Assembly: GCA_018710785.1 (NCBI GenBank)
Contig: DVJD01000036.1
Location: forward strand, 1 to 33,968
DNA: 33,968 nucleotides
Source of the DNA: Candidatus Fimimorpha excrementavium
GTDB taxonomy: Bacteria > Bacillota > Clostridia > Lachnospirales > Lachnospiraceae
Direction of reading: 5' to 3'
The stretch's first letter is position 1, and every line of letters starts with the position of its first letter. Position numbers and translations under genes: made by a program. The notes beneath the pieces are model-generated. The model saw only the letters and a program-made list of their open reading frames with translations, searched no databases and was not told the DNA's origin. Positions 8,341 to 15,448 of the stretch are shown in pieces.

Positions 8341-9045
8341 ATGAATTGGTTGACAGTTGCAGTAATCCTATTTCTGCTTGTGGAAGTGCTCATTGGATGG
8401 AAAAGAGGTTTCGTCAAAATGGCACTGTCCCTGTTTGCTGTGGTGATCGCGCTGGTAATCACATCGGCCGCAGGACCGTATGTGAAGGAAGGCCTGAGCG
8501 CGCATACCCCGTGGCAGACGAATATTCAGGAGAGTATCCGGGAATCCTTTGACGGATATCTGATGGATCAGATGGAGACAATGGAACCGGATCAGGAAAA
8601 TGCGCTTCTGGATCAGCTCCCCATCCCGGAGGTTTTGACGAACCTCTTAAAGGAAAATAATAACAGCGCGGTTTATGAAAAACTTGGCGTGGATACGCTG
8701 ACAAGCTACGTCAGCTCCTATCTGGCCAATATGATCATGACTGCCATTGCCTATGTCATTATATTTATTTTTGTATTTATCCTGTTAAAGATTGTGTTCC
8801 ATTTCCTTCATTTGGTGACACGGATTCCCGGTCTTAAGCAGTTAAACAGCGCTGCCGGCGTCATACTGGCGCTGGTGCAGGGACTGATCCTTTTATGGGT
8901 TCTGTGTCTGGTGCTGACCGCGTTTGCCAACACCGATTGGGGAATGCAGGTCATGGGAATGATAAAAGAGAGCAGTTTCCTCAGTCTCATTTACAATCAT
9001 AACCTGTTACTGCAGCTTTTGATGGAAATTATGATGAATCTGTAA
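8341..9045 (+). CDS. CvpA-like membrane protein
   Basis: 234 residues. The N-terminus, MNWLTVAVILFLLVEVLIGWKRGFVKMALSL, has the CvpA-family signature: a first membrane helix ending in a G-x-x-x-G-F type turn, then a second helix. A soluble loop of about 70 residues (about 45-120) separates this from two more hydrophobic segments, MIMTAIAYVIIFIFVFILLKIVF and AAGVILALVQGLILLWVLCLVL. CvpA proteins are needed for colicin V export in E. coli and are widespread in Firmicutes with poorly known roles in the envelope. It follows the TPR gene by 13 bases and is probably cotranscribed with it. The extra loop is longer than in the E. coli protein. Confidence 0.82.
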   Translation: MNWLTVAVILFLLVEVLIGWKRGFVKMALSLFAVVIALVITSAAGPYVKEGLSAHTPWQTNIQESIRESFDGYLMDQMETMEPDQENALLDQLPIPEVLTNLLKENNNSAVYEKLGVDTLTSYVSSYLANMIMTAIAYVIIFIFVFILLKIVFHFLHLVTRIPGLKQLNSAAGVILALVQGLILLWVLCLVLTAFANTDWGMQVMGMIKESSFLSLIYNHNLLLQLLMEIMMNL

Positions 9046-9401
9046 ATTTCCGAATTGAATACAGGCAGTCAGCGGAGCGGGCTGCGAAGATCCGCTTCCC
9101 AATTGCGGGATGTAAAATTTACACGCCGCAGAAAGCAATCAGCCGTTTGAATCATCAAACTGCAGAATTGTCTTTTTGTATCCGTGTGAATGTTACATCC
9201 TTTTTTGTTTTTACTCCGGCTTCTTTTGCGAGCCTGTTTCCCTGTCAATAAATACATGACGCAAAACAGATTTTTTGTACATACTATTCAATGCCGGTTA
9301 CAAAAGTATTGCTGAAATATAAAAATAGTATGCGGCAATGTTAAGCAAAGATGAAACGCAAAGACGATTTCCGGGCGATAGAATCAGAAAAGAGGAAAAT
9401 G
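9046..9401. other. Intergenic region after cvpA-like gene
   Basis: About 350 bases without a supported gene. Visible elements are a GC-rich inverted segment (AGCGGAGCGGG...CCGCTTCC, about 9072-9099) and a short palindrome TGTAAAATTTACA near 9110-9122. The right part is A/T rich and presumably holds the promoter of the next gene, but no convincing -35/-10 pair stands out. Confidence 0.35.
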
Positions 9402-10412
9402 GTGAAAAAAATGAATGGTAATGGGAACGTACATGGGGAGGGGAAGAAAAAAGCAGCGGTACTGTTTACAGAAATGATTCTGATTTTGAACATTTGGAAA
9501 CTGGGAGCGGAAGGAAAAGAAGCGGATATCAGTTCTTTTTTTGCGCATTCCGGAGATACCAGGCTTCCGCAGACTATTGTAAACCATGTGGTGACGGATT
9601 TTCTGCAGGATCCTTTGCCGGAGGGAAAGGATACGAAAAAAGTGATCGTATTGGGATATGACGGATTTCGGGAGGACGGCCTGGAAATTATTTTGGATGA
9701 TCCTCAGAGCTCTGTCCGCATGGCGGCAGAGCAGGGAGGGCTCTATCATACCTATGCCGGCGGAGAAGGGGAACAGAGACAGGAGACGACGACCGGACCC
9801 GGATGGGCCTCCATCCTGACGGGAGGATGGAGCGGCAGTACCGGGATCGACAGCTGTGCCGATACGAAGCGCGGCAGCGCCAAAACCTTTCTGATGGATG
9901 CTGCACAAAAGGGATATCCATCTGTCTTTGCCGCCTCCTGGGCAGAGCATTTTACAGTGACCTACAAACAGGATATCGAATACGCTTCCCGCAGACAGCT
10001 GCCCTTGCGGTATATTCAGACCATGGGGGATGAAGAAACGTATGAAACCATTCTGCAGCTGGTGACAAAACGCCGGGGACAGGAGAAAAGTGAAATGCAG
10101 GACCCGGATGTGATCTTCTTTACCCTGGAAATAACCGACCGGGCAGGACATCAGACGGGATTTGAAAATCAAAATCCATCTTATCGGGACGCCTGCATCA
10201 TAGCCGATGCCTGCGGAAGAAACATTATATGGGAAATCAAGCATCGGGATACGTATGAAAGGGAGGAGTGGCTGATATTGATCACCACGGACCATGGGGG
10301 GATCGGAACCTCCCATGGAGGACAGACCGAAGAGGAGCGGAATACCTGGCTGGCAAGCAGCAGAAAAATAGAAGGATGGGAGTTCGAACAGAGAGCCGTG
10401 ACAGAATACTGA
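9402..10412 (+). CDS. Alkaline-phosphatase-fold phosphodiesterase-like protein
   Basis: About 336 residues of the type I phosphodiesterase/nucleotide pyrophosphatase branch. Metal and catalytic positions visible: VIVLGYDGF (Asp87), TTTGPGWASILTGG with a candidate nucleophile Thr near 131, LEITDRAGHQTGF (Asp/His pair near 247-252), and LITTDHGG followed by SHGGQTEEER. It would hydrolyse a phosphate ester or diester; the substrate is unknown. A basic N-terminus followed by AAVLFTEMILILNIW may be a signal anchor. The protein ends soon after the last histidine motif, without the strand-helix that usually closes this domain, so it may be C-terminally shortened. An ATG at 9351 is in frame but has no ribosome site; GTG 9402 has AGAGGA five bases upstream. 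Confidence 0.75.
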   Translation: MKKMNGNGNVHGEGKKKAAVLFTEMILILNIWKLGAEGKEADISSFFAHSGDTRLPQTIVNHVVTDFLQDPLPEGKDTKKVIVLGYDGFREDGLEIILDDPQSSVRMAAEQGGLYHTYAGGEGEQRQETTTGPGWASILTGGWSGSTGIDSCADTKRGSAKTFLMDAAQKGYPSVFAASWAEHFTVTYKQDIEYASRRQLPLRYIQTMGDEETYETILQLVTKRRGQEKSEMQDPDVIFFTLEITDRAGHQTGFENQNPSYRDACIIADACGRNIIWEIKHRDTYEREEWLILITTDHGGIGTSHGGQTEEERNTWLASSRKIEGWEFEQRAVTEY

Positions 10413-10426
10413 AGTTGTGCTATAAT
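10398..10426 (+). promoter_or_regulatory. Promoter of the CE12-like esterase gene
   Basis: GTGACA at 10398-10403 and TATAAT at 10421-10426 with a 17-base spacer, overlapping the end of the phosphatase gene. The transcript leader contains a hairpin (GACAGGGG...CCCCTGTC, 10456-10482) before the ribosome binding site. Confidence 0.6.
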
Positions 10427-10511
10427 CCACTGTAATCGGCCGCGGCATTGCGGCGGACAGGGGGCGATTTTCTTCCCCTGTCGATTGGATAAAAAGCAGC
10501 GGAGGTGGATT

Positions 10512-12320
10512 ATGTTTTCAAAAACATACACATTTGTGGATGATCGTGTGTCAAACGAAGGCGTGTATTATGACAGAGAAAGGGGATGGGGATTTCTTCC
10601 GTTTTATTTTGAGGAAAAGGCGGATTCGTATACCGGTACTGCCGGGTGGAATCCCGATGGAAGGTTTCCCGGGGAAACGCGGCCGGAGATTTCCTGGGGG
10701 AAAGAGGGAGCCAGGGTGAGCGAATCCGGATTCCCGCTTCGATTCCGGGCGGATGTGCCGGAAAATGGTGTCTACGCGGTGACGGTGACGATGGGCGGAG
10801 GAAACGGCAGGGTTTCCGGGATCCAGCTGTATACCGGCAGAAGAAATCTGGTAAGGCGGGATATTGTCATGGAGCCGGGAGAGACGTTTACCTGCCGGTT
10901 TTTTACCCATGTGTGTGAGTATATTCCTGTCATGGGGAAACCGCCTGTGGAAGACAGGGCCGTCTATGTCAGTGTGATGGGAAGCGGTGCCGGACTGCTC
11001 TCGGTCTCTGTGGAGCGGGCAGAGGCCCCCACGCTGTTCATAGCCGGAGATTCCCTGGTGGCGGATTATATTGGAAGATATCCCTATAACCCAATCGTAA
11101 ACAGGGGAAGCTGGGGGCAGAATATGCTGCAGTATTTTGACGGACTGGCTGTATGCAATCAGGCCCACGGCGGGATGACGACGAATTGTTTCCGGGATGA
11201 CGGCCACTGGGATATCGTATGCCGCAATATCCGGCCGGGCGATATTTTTATGATGGAGTTTGGCCACAATGACCAGAAGAGAAGGAATCTGCGTCCCTAT
11301 GGGGAATATGCGGCCAATCTGCGCTGGTATATCCATGAGATTCGGAAACGGGGCGCCTATCCGGTGATCGTGACTTCCCTGAGCCGGATCCCCAGCCGGG
11401 ATGAAGACGGGTATTATGATTTGCTGGAGGAATACGCGGACAGCTGCAGAAGAGTCGGCAGGGAGTGGCATGTGCCGGTTTTGGATCTGCATTCCCACAG
11501 TTTTGAGCTTCTCTGCAGGATGGGAGTGGAGAAGTGTAAGGTTTATTTCAATGATGTGACGCATACCAATGATTACGGGGCGCTGCTGGTTGCAGACTAT
11601 CTGGCAGAGGAAATCCGCAGCCAGGGGATCGGGCCGCTTACTGCCTGCATGAATGGGTTCGCCGGGAAACCGTGGGAACCGGATACCAGCCTTTATCCGG
11701 ATCATACGGTGTCCAGCGACCAGAAGGAAGAACGCCCGATTCTTTCCACGGATCTGCCGGAGCTTCCCTACGCGGACTGTAAGCACATCCGCCAGCTGAA
11801 TGGGTTGAAGGAAGCCATGGCAAAGGGGCTTCTGGATCCGTGTCTGAAATTTTATCATCCCTTCGATGAGATGCCCAGGGGACAATTTCTGTATCTGTTT
11901 TTCAAAGCCGTGCAGGCGCCGCCGAAACGATCCTATCAGGGCGAATACTGTGACATCTACAAATACGAATGGGATGCCCAGAATGTACAGGCAGCTTTGG
12001 ATGCCGGTCTGATCGACAAAGAGACGACGAAAAACAGCCGTTTCCGCCCGGATGATGCGCTGACCGGCGGAGAGCTTTTGAGTATGATGATCCGAAGCCT
12101 CCATCCGGCGGACGACAGAGAATGGACGATCCCGGAATGTGAACAGCAGGCAAAGAGCCTGGGGCTTGTCTGGGAAGGCTATGAGAGGGACGGCGCGGTC
12201 AATCGTGCCGACTGCACTGTGGCGCTGGTACATATGATGAATCTGACAGAGGAGGAAAAAATCTACCTGCCCAGACATCATCGAGGGTTTAGGATTCCAA
12301 CGGCCGCACATAAAACATGA
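10512..12320 (+). CDS. CE12-like (rhamnogalacturonan) acetylesterase with SLH-like C-terminus
   Basis: 602 residues. Residues 1-170 look like a beta-rich carbohydrate-binding module. Residues about 175-385 are an SGNH/GDSL esterase: LFIAGDSLVADY (nucleophile Ser near 181), GSWGQNML, MEFGHNDQ (block III Asn) and FNDVTHTNDYGA with the Asp-x-x-His pair near 348-351. This layout matches CE12 rhamnogalacturonan acetylesterases, which remove acetyl groups from pectin side regions. Residues about 435-595 contain three SLH-like units, the clearest being RFRPDDALTGGELLSMMIRSL. There is no signal peptide, which is odd for a cell-wall anchoring domain. ATG 10512 is chosen because GGAGG at 10501-10505 precedes it at 6 bases; an upstream ATG at 10485 would contain that site. 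The last 32 bases overlap the convergent MerR gene. Confidence 0.82.
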   Translation: MFSKTYTFVDDRVSNEGVYYDRERGWGFLPFYFEEKADSYTGTAGWNPDGRFPGETRPEISWGKEGARVSESGFPLRFRADVPENGVYAVTVTMGGGNGRVSGIQLYTGRRNLVRRDIVMEPGETFTCRFFTHVCEYIPVMGKPPVEDRAVYVSVMGSGAGLLSVSVERAEAPTLFIAGDSLVADYIGRYPYNPIVNRGSWGQNMLQYFDGLAVCNQAHGGMTTNCFRDDGHWDIVCRNIRPGDIFMMEFGHNDQKRRNLRPYGEYAANLRWYIHEIRKRGAYPVIVTSLSRIPSRDEDGYYDLLEEYADSCRRVGREWHVPVLDLHSHSFELLCRMGVEKCKVYFNDVTHTNDYGALLVADYLAEEIRSQGIGPLTACMNGFAGKPWEPDTSLYPDHTVSSDQKEERPILSTDLPELPYADCKHIRQLNGLKEAMAKGLLDPCLKFYHPFDEMPRGQFLYLFFKAVQAPPKRSYQGEYCDIYKYEWDAQNVQAALDAGLIDKETTKNSRFRPDDALTGGELLSMMIRSLHPADDREWTIPECEQQAKSLGLVWEGYERDGAVNRADCTVALVHMMNLTEEEKIYLPRHHRGFRIPTAAHKT

Positions 12321-13119
12321 TTTTTGTGATGTACTCTTCTTCGTCGCGGGAAGTCAGGTAGTCATTGATACAAAACTCATAGGAATCGGATATGATTTCC
12401 AGGGAATGGGTTTCGCAGTAATCCAACAGTTTCTGATAGGAGCGTGCAATGGACAGATAGTCTCCCACATGGTAAATGCTGACGCAGGTACCGGCAGGAA
12501 GCTGTTGGATATTGTCGGCTTTATCGGTCTTTTCAATGGGAAGGAAGACCTTTGTGGCCGCTGTATAATGGCCGTTTCGGATATGCGCGAGCGGCACAAT
12601 CACACCGCTTTGAAGATAAACCGGCAGGTTTTTCCGGAAGGAATCCGCAAAGCACTGTTTGGTCGCGATGCTGATTTCCGTCAGTGTGTAGGGCTTTTCC
12701 ACATCATGAGTCAGAATGTAGGGAACATCCATTTCTTCCATGATGACCAGATTTTCTTTCTTTCGATGCGATTTCGCCTGTTCCATCTGCTCGCACCGGT
12801 GCTGAACTCTGCTGCGGATGAGACGCAGCTGGCGGATCTGCTGATCGATCACAGAAAGCTGCTTTTTTAAAGCGGTCAGGCTGCTGTCGATGGTGTAATG
12901 CTGCATATGTTCTTTAATCTCACTCAGAGAAAAACCGATTTTTTTCATGATTAAGATGGTGTCCAGATAATCAATCTGACCTGCGCTGTAATAGCGGTAT
13001 CCGTTATCAGGATCCACATAGGCGGGGCGAAACAAGCCGATCTTATCATAAAAAATTAAAGTTTGTTTGGATATATTCTGATATTTGGATACCTCTCCGA
13101 TGGAAAATAAATGATTCAT
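12289..13119 (-). CDS. MerR family transcriptional regulator
   Basis: 276 residues. The N-terminus, LFSIGEVSKYQNISKQTLIFYDKIGLFRPAYVDPDNGYRYYS, is a textbook MerR winged helix, followed by LIMKKIGFSLSEIKEHM and a long dimerisation helix (about 75-125). The C-terminal 150 residues resemble a GyrI-like/BmrR-type ligand domain (PAGTCVSIYHVGDYLSIARSYQKLLDYCE), so a small-molecule or drug-like effector is likely. The start at 13119 has AAGGAG six bases upstream on the minus strand; longer readings add a segment without a ribosome site. It is divergent from the YitT gene and shares a control region with it. Its 3' end overlaps the esterase gene. Confidence 0.93.
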   Translation of the reverse strand: MNHLFSIGEVSKYQNISKQTLIFYDKIGLFRPAYVDPDNGYRYYSAGQIDYLDTILIMKKIGFSLSEIKEHMQHYTIDSSLTALKKQLSVIDQQIRQLRLIRSRVQHRCEQMEQAKSHRKKENLVIMEEMDVPYILTHDVEKPYTLTEISIATKQCFADSFRKNLPVYLQSGVIVPLAHIRNGHYTAATKVFLPIEKTDKADNIQQLPAGTCVSIYHVGDYLSIARSYQKLLDYCETHSLEIISDSYEFCINDYLTSRDEEEYITKIMFYVRPLES

Positions 13120-13129
13120 AGGATTCTCC

Positions 13130-13160
13130 TTGACATTATAGTTACTATATCCTTTATTAT
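13130..13160 (+). promoter_or_regulatory. MerR-type promoter and operator for yitT-like gene
   Basis: TTGACA at 13130-13135 and TATTAT at 13155-13160 are 19 bases apart, the overlong spacing that MerR proteins correct by twisting DNA. The spacer contains a perfect dyad, TATAGT-T-ACTATA, at 13137-13149, exactly where a MerR dimer binds. Confidence 0.78.
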
Positions 13161-13185
13161 AGCTGGTGGATACCGTATGATGCAA
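13156..13185 (-). promoter_or_regulatory. Divergent promoter for merR-like gene
   Basis: On the minus strand, TTGCAT (13180-13185) and TATAAT (13156-13161) with an 18-base spacer. It overlaps the -10 element of the opposite promoter, so MerR bound to the dyad would sit just downstream and could autoregulate. Confidence 0.55.
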
Positions 13186-13195
13186 GGAGGTTTTT

Positions 13196-13864
13196 ATGTT
13201 AAAGAAACGGCTGTCCGTCTTTGGCCGAAGGCTCATGGACGGATTATCCTGGAAAAAAATTATTTTTATTGCGATCGGAGCGATGATTTGTTCCTTTGGA
13301 ATCCACAACATCCATCAGCGGACAGGCATCACAGAGGGAGGCGTGATCGGCATGATGCTCCTGACGGAGCATTGGCTTGGCATTTCCCCGGCATTTATCA
13401 CGCCGGTGCTGGACATTGCCTGCTATCTTCTGGCTTTTAAGTATCTGGGAGGGCGGTTTATTAAGATTTCGGCGATTTCCACCTTAAGCGTTTCGGCGTT
13501 TTATAAGGTCTGGGAATGGTTTCCGCCCATGTTTCCCGATCTGTCGGACTATCCTTTGGCGGCGGCCATCCTGGGAGGGATTTTTGTCGGTGTGGGAGTG
13601 GGCGTGATTGTGCGGCAGGGCGGATCCAGCGGAGGGGACGACGCGCTGGCCCTCACCATATCCCGCGTGACCCGCTGGCGCTTATCCCGTTCCTATCTGT
13701 TCACGGATCTCACCGTCCTGGCACTTTCCCTGACGTACATTCCTTTTGCAAAAATTGTATTTTCCGTTATCACGGTTACGATTTCTTCCTTTTTAATCGA
13801 CCATATACAAAATTTTCACCTGGAAAAGAAAGAGAAGACGCAGAGGGAAGAGTCCTGTTCTTGA
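13196..13864 (+). CDS. YitT family membrane protein
   Basis: 222 residues with five to six predicted membrane helices. Family features include IIFIAIGAMICSFGIHNIHQRTGITEGGVIGMMLL near the N-terminus (the conserved glycine-rich re-entrant segment), the middle helix AAAILGGIFVGVGVGVIVRQGGSSGGDDALAL, and a C-terminal pair of helices. It lacks the cytoplasmic DUF2179 domain found in longer YitT proteins. Function of the family is unknown; transport is suspected. ATG 13196 has AAGGAGG at 5 bases. The MerR gene next door and the MerR-type promoter suggest that this is the regulator's target, perhaps an exporter of the compound that the regulator senses. Confidence 0.88.
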   Translation: MLKKRLSVFGRRLMDGLSWKKIIFIAIGAMICSFGIHNIHQRTGITEGGVIGMMLLTEHWLGISPAFITPVLDIACYLLAFKYLGGRFIKISAISTLSVSAFYKVWEWFPPMFPDLSDYPLAAAILGGIFVGVGVGVIVRQGGSSGGDDALALTISRVTRWRLSRSYLFTDLTVLALSLTYIPFAKIVFSVITVTISSFLIDHIQNFHLEKKEKTQREESCS

Positions 13865-13884
13865 TTCGTTTTGCTGTGTCATGG

Positions 13885-13923
13885 AAAACAAAAACACCCG
13901 AGAGACGGAAATCTCTCGGGTGT
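13885..13923 (-). terminator. Terminator of tRNA-Cys (possibly bidirectional)
   Basis: A 12-bp perfect stem, ACACCCGAGAGA at 13894-13905 with TCTCTCGGGTGT at 13912-13923. On the minus strand it is followed by TTTTGTTTT, a proper terminator for the tRNA gene. It lies just after the yitT-like stop codon and may also slow plus-strand transcription. Confidence 0.85.
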
Positions 13924-13935
13924 CTGATGATATAG

Positions 13936-14006
13936 AGGCGACAACCAGATTTGAACTGGTGATAAGGGTGTTGCAGACCCGTGCCTTACCACTTGGCTAT
14001 GTCGCC
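13936..14006 (-). tRNA. tRNA-Cys (anticodon GCA)
   Basis: A 71-base gene reading from 14006 to 13936. The 7-bp acceptor stem is GGCGACA/TGTCGCC, the D arm GCC-AAGTGGTAA-GGC, the anticodon loop CTGCAAC with GCA, and the T arm ACCAG-TTCAAAT-CTGGT. The discriminator base is U, as expected for cysteine. CCA is not encoded. The top pair of the anticodon stem is a C-U mismatch. It is monocistronic with its own promoter and terminator. Confidence 0.96.
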
Positions 14007-14017
14007 GAACAGTGACT

Positions 14018-14046
14018 ATTATACTGTATGCCAAAGGAAATTGCAA
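14018..14046 (-). promoter_or_regulatory. Promoter of tRNA-Cys
   Basis: On the minus strand, TTGCAA (14041-14046) and TATAAT (14018-14023) with a 17-base spacer, placed 11 bases before the mature 5' end. Confidence 0.8.
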
Positions 14047-14289
14047 GCACTTTTTTCAAAAATTTAAAAAATTATTTTGCCTGTCGTAACCCTTCCGCCA
14101 TTTTATGGAAAAGGGACAGCAGTCGGTCGGATTTCAGGTTATATAAAGCGTTCAGAGCATAAAAGCATTCGTTTCGGAGATACTATCTATGGTCCGCAAG
14201 AAAAGCGGAATGGCAGTGATCGCTGTCATTCATGTACAGAAGGGAATATCATAAAATAGTAGGGATCAAAGAAGGAAAGGAAGAGTGCC

Positions 14290-14502
14290 ATGATTCACCT
14301 GAAAAAATTCACAGACCATATGAAGCAGGACCGGGATCATGGGGGAAGCGCTGCACAATCCCCCTATGAGCGCTGTGTCTGCTGCCACTACCAGACGGAT
14401 CAGATGAAAAATCAGGACGTGTGGGAGCGAAAATATTATGTGGAAGGCGCCGGACAGTTATGCAGGTACTGTTATGAAAAAGTATATTCCAATGTAAAAT
14501 AA
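14290..14502 (+). CDS. Small Cys-rich protein, putative zinc ribbon
   Basis: 70 residues with two cysteine knuckles, CVCC near residues 29-32 and CRYC near 59-62, about 27 residues apart, a spacing that fits one bound zinc. The rest is polar and charged, without signal peptide or membrane segment. The ATG is preceded by AAAGGAAGAG. It is flanked by tRNA-Cys (opposite strand) and ends 7 bases before a strong palindromic terminator, so it is a single-gene unit. I do not recognise a family and assign no function. Confidence 0.7.
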   Translation: MIHLKKFTDHMKQDRDHGGSAAQSPYERCVCCHYQTDQMKNQDVWERKYYVEGAGQLCRYCYEKVYSNVK

Positions 14503-14509
14503 GAAGATG

Positions 14510-14556
14510 GGGCTGTAAAATTCGCGTCGTACAGGACTATGCGGAGTTTGCAGCCC
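14510..14556 (+). terminator. Palindromic repeat acting as terminator, copy 1
   Basis: GGGCTGTAAAATTCGC at the left pairs imperfectly with GCGGAGTTTGCAGCCC at the right. The sequence is clearly related to the hairpin at 30288-30343 (shared CTGTAAAATTCGC, CGTAC and GACTATGCG). It follows the Cys-rich gene closely. This copy has lost some pairing and has only CCTTCCTTT after the stem. Confidence 0.65.
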
Positions 14557-14726
14557 TTCCTTTGCAGCCGCGGCACGCTATGATTTTTTTATAAGAACTT
14601 TAGGATTGCTTTCTTGTATTTCCGGTTTTAGTATAATAAAATAAAAATGTAGAAAGATACAATAAAGTTTTGACAGAAAACAAAAAATGGTTCAAATGCC
14701 GCTGATACGGCGGAGTGAGAGGAAAT

Positions 14727-15431
14727 ATGGAAGATTTTGTAAAATTGATAGATGTGAGAAAAACATACCAGATGGGGGAAGTGCAGATCCATGCGGTGGA
14801 TGGAATCAATTTTTCCATCTGCAAGGGAGAGTTTGTCGTCATCGTCGGTCCCAGCGGCGCCGGTAAGACGACGGTTTTAAATATCCTGGGAGGTATGGAT
14901 ACGGCCACCAGCGGAACGGTTCTGGTGGACGGGGAGCATGTGGAGGCATACAATAGTAAGCAGCTTACCAAATACCGCAGGGATGATATCGGATTTGTAT
15001 TCCAGTTCTATAATTTGGTGCCGAATCTGACGGCTTTGGAAAACGTGGAACTGGCCCTGCAGATCTGCAAGAATCCGCTGGACGCGAAAACCGTACTCAG
15101 GGAAGTGGGGCTTGAAGACCGCCTGGATAATTTCCCTGCCCAGCTTTCCGGCGGGGAGCAGCAGCGTGTATCCATCGCGCGGGCGCTGGCCAAAAATCCC
15201 AAATTGCTTCTCTGCGACGAACCGACCGGAGCATTGGATTATAATACAGGAAAACAGATTTTAAAACTCCTGCAGGATACCTGCCGGGAAAAGGGAATGA
15301 CGGTGATCGTCATCACGCATAATTCCGCTCTGGCGCCCATGGCAGATCGCATCATACATATCAAAAACGGAAAAGTATCTTCGATGGAACAAAATGATAC
15401 GCCGACTCCGGTGGAAGAGATTGAGTGGTAA
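14727..15431 (+). CDS. ABC transporter ATP-binding protein (MacB/LolD type)
   Basis: 234 residues. Walker [10 protein letters not shown] at 41-49, Q-loop [10 protein letters not shown] near 90-99, signature LSGGEQQ at 140-146, Walker B LLLCDEP at 160-166, and H-loop His198. The sequence belongs to the class that works with FtsX-type permeases, which do not transport across the membrane in the usual way but move or extract lipids, peptides or antibiotics. ATG 14727 has GAGAGGAA directly upstream; a GTG at 14715 is less likely. A TATAAT at 14632-14637 is a probable -10 element. The permease gene follows after 17 bases, so the two form an operon. Confidence 0.95.
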   Translation: MEDFVKLIDVRKTYQMGEVQIHAVDGINFSICKGEFVVIVGPSGAGKTTVLNILGGMDTATSGTVLVDGEHVEAYNSKQLTKYRRDDIGFVFQFYNLVPNLTALENVELALQICKNPLDAKTVLREVGLEDRLDNFPAQLSGGEQQRVSIARALAKNPKLLLCDEPTGALDYNTGKQILKLLQDTCREKGMTVIVITHNSALAPMADRIIHIKNGKVSSMEQNDTPTPVEEIEW

Positions 15432-15448
15432 GATAAGGAAGTGCAGGA

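Noticed and set aside
10551-12311. 586-codon frame opposite the CE12-like gene
   Set aside because: Shadow of a real gene with clear SGNH motifs, promoter and ribosome site on the plus strand.
14208-14229. Imperfect palindrome upstream of the Cys-rich gene
   Set aside because: Possible operator, but mismatched and without a repeated copy or adjacent regulator to support it.
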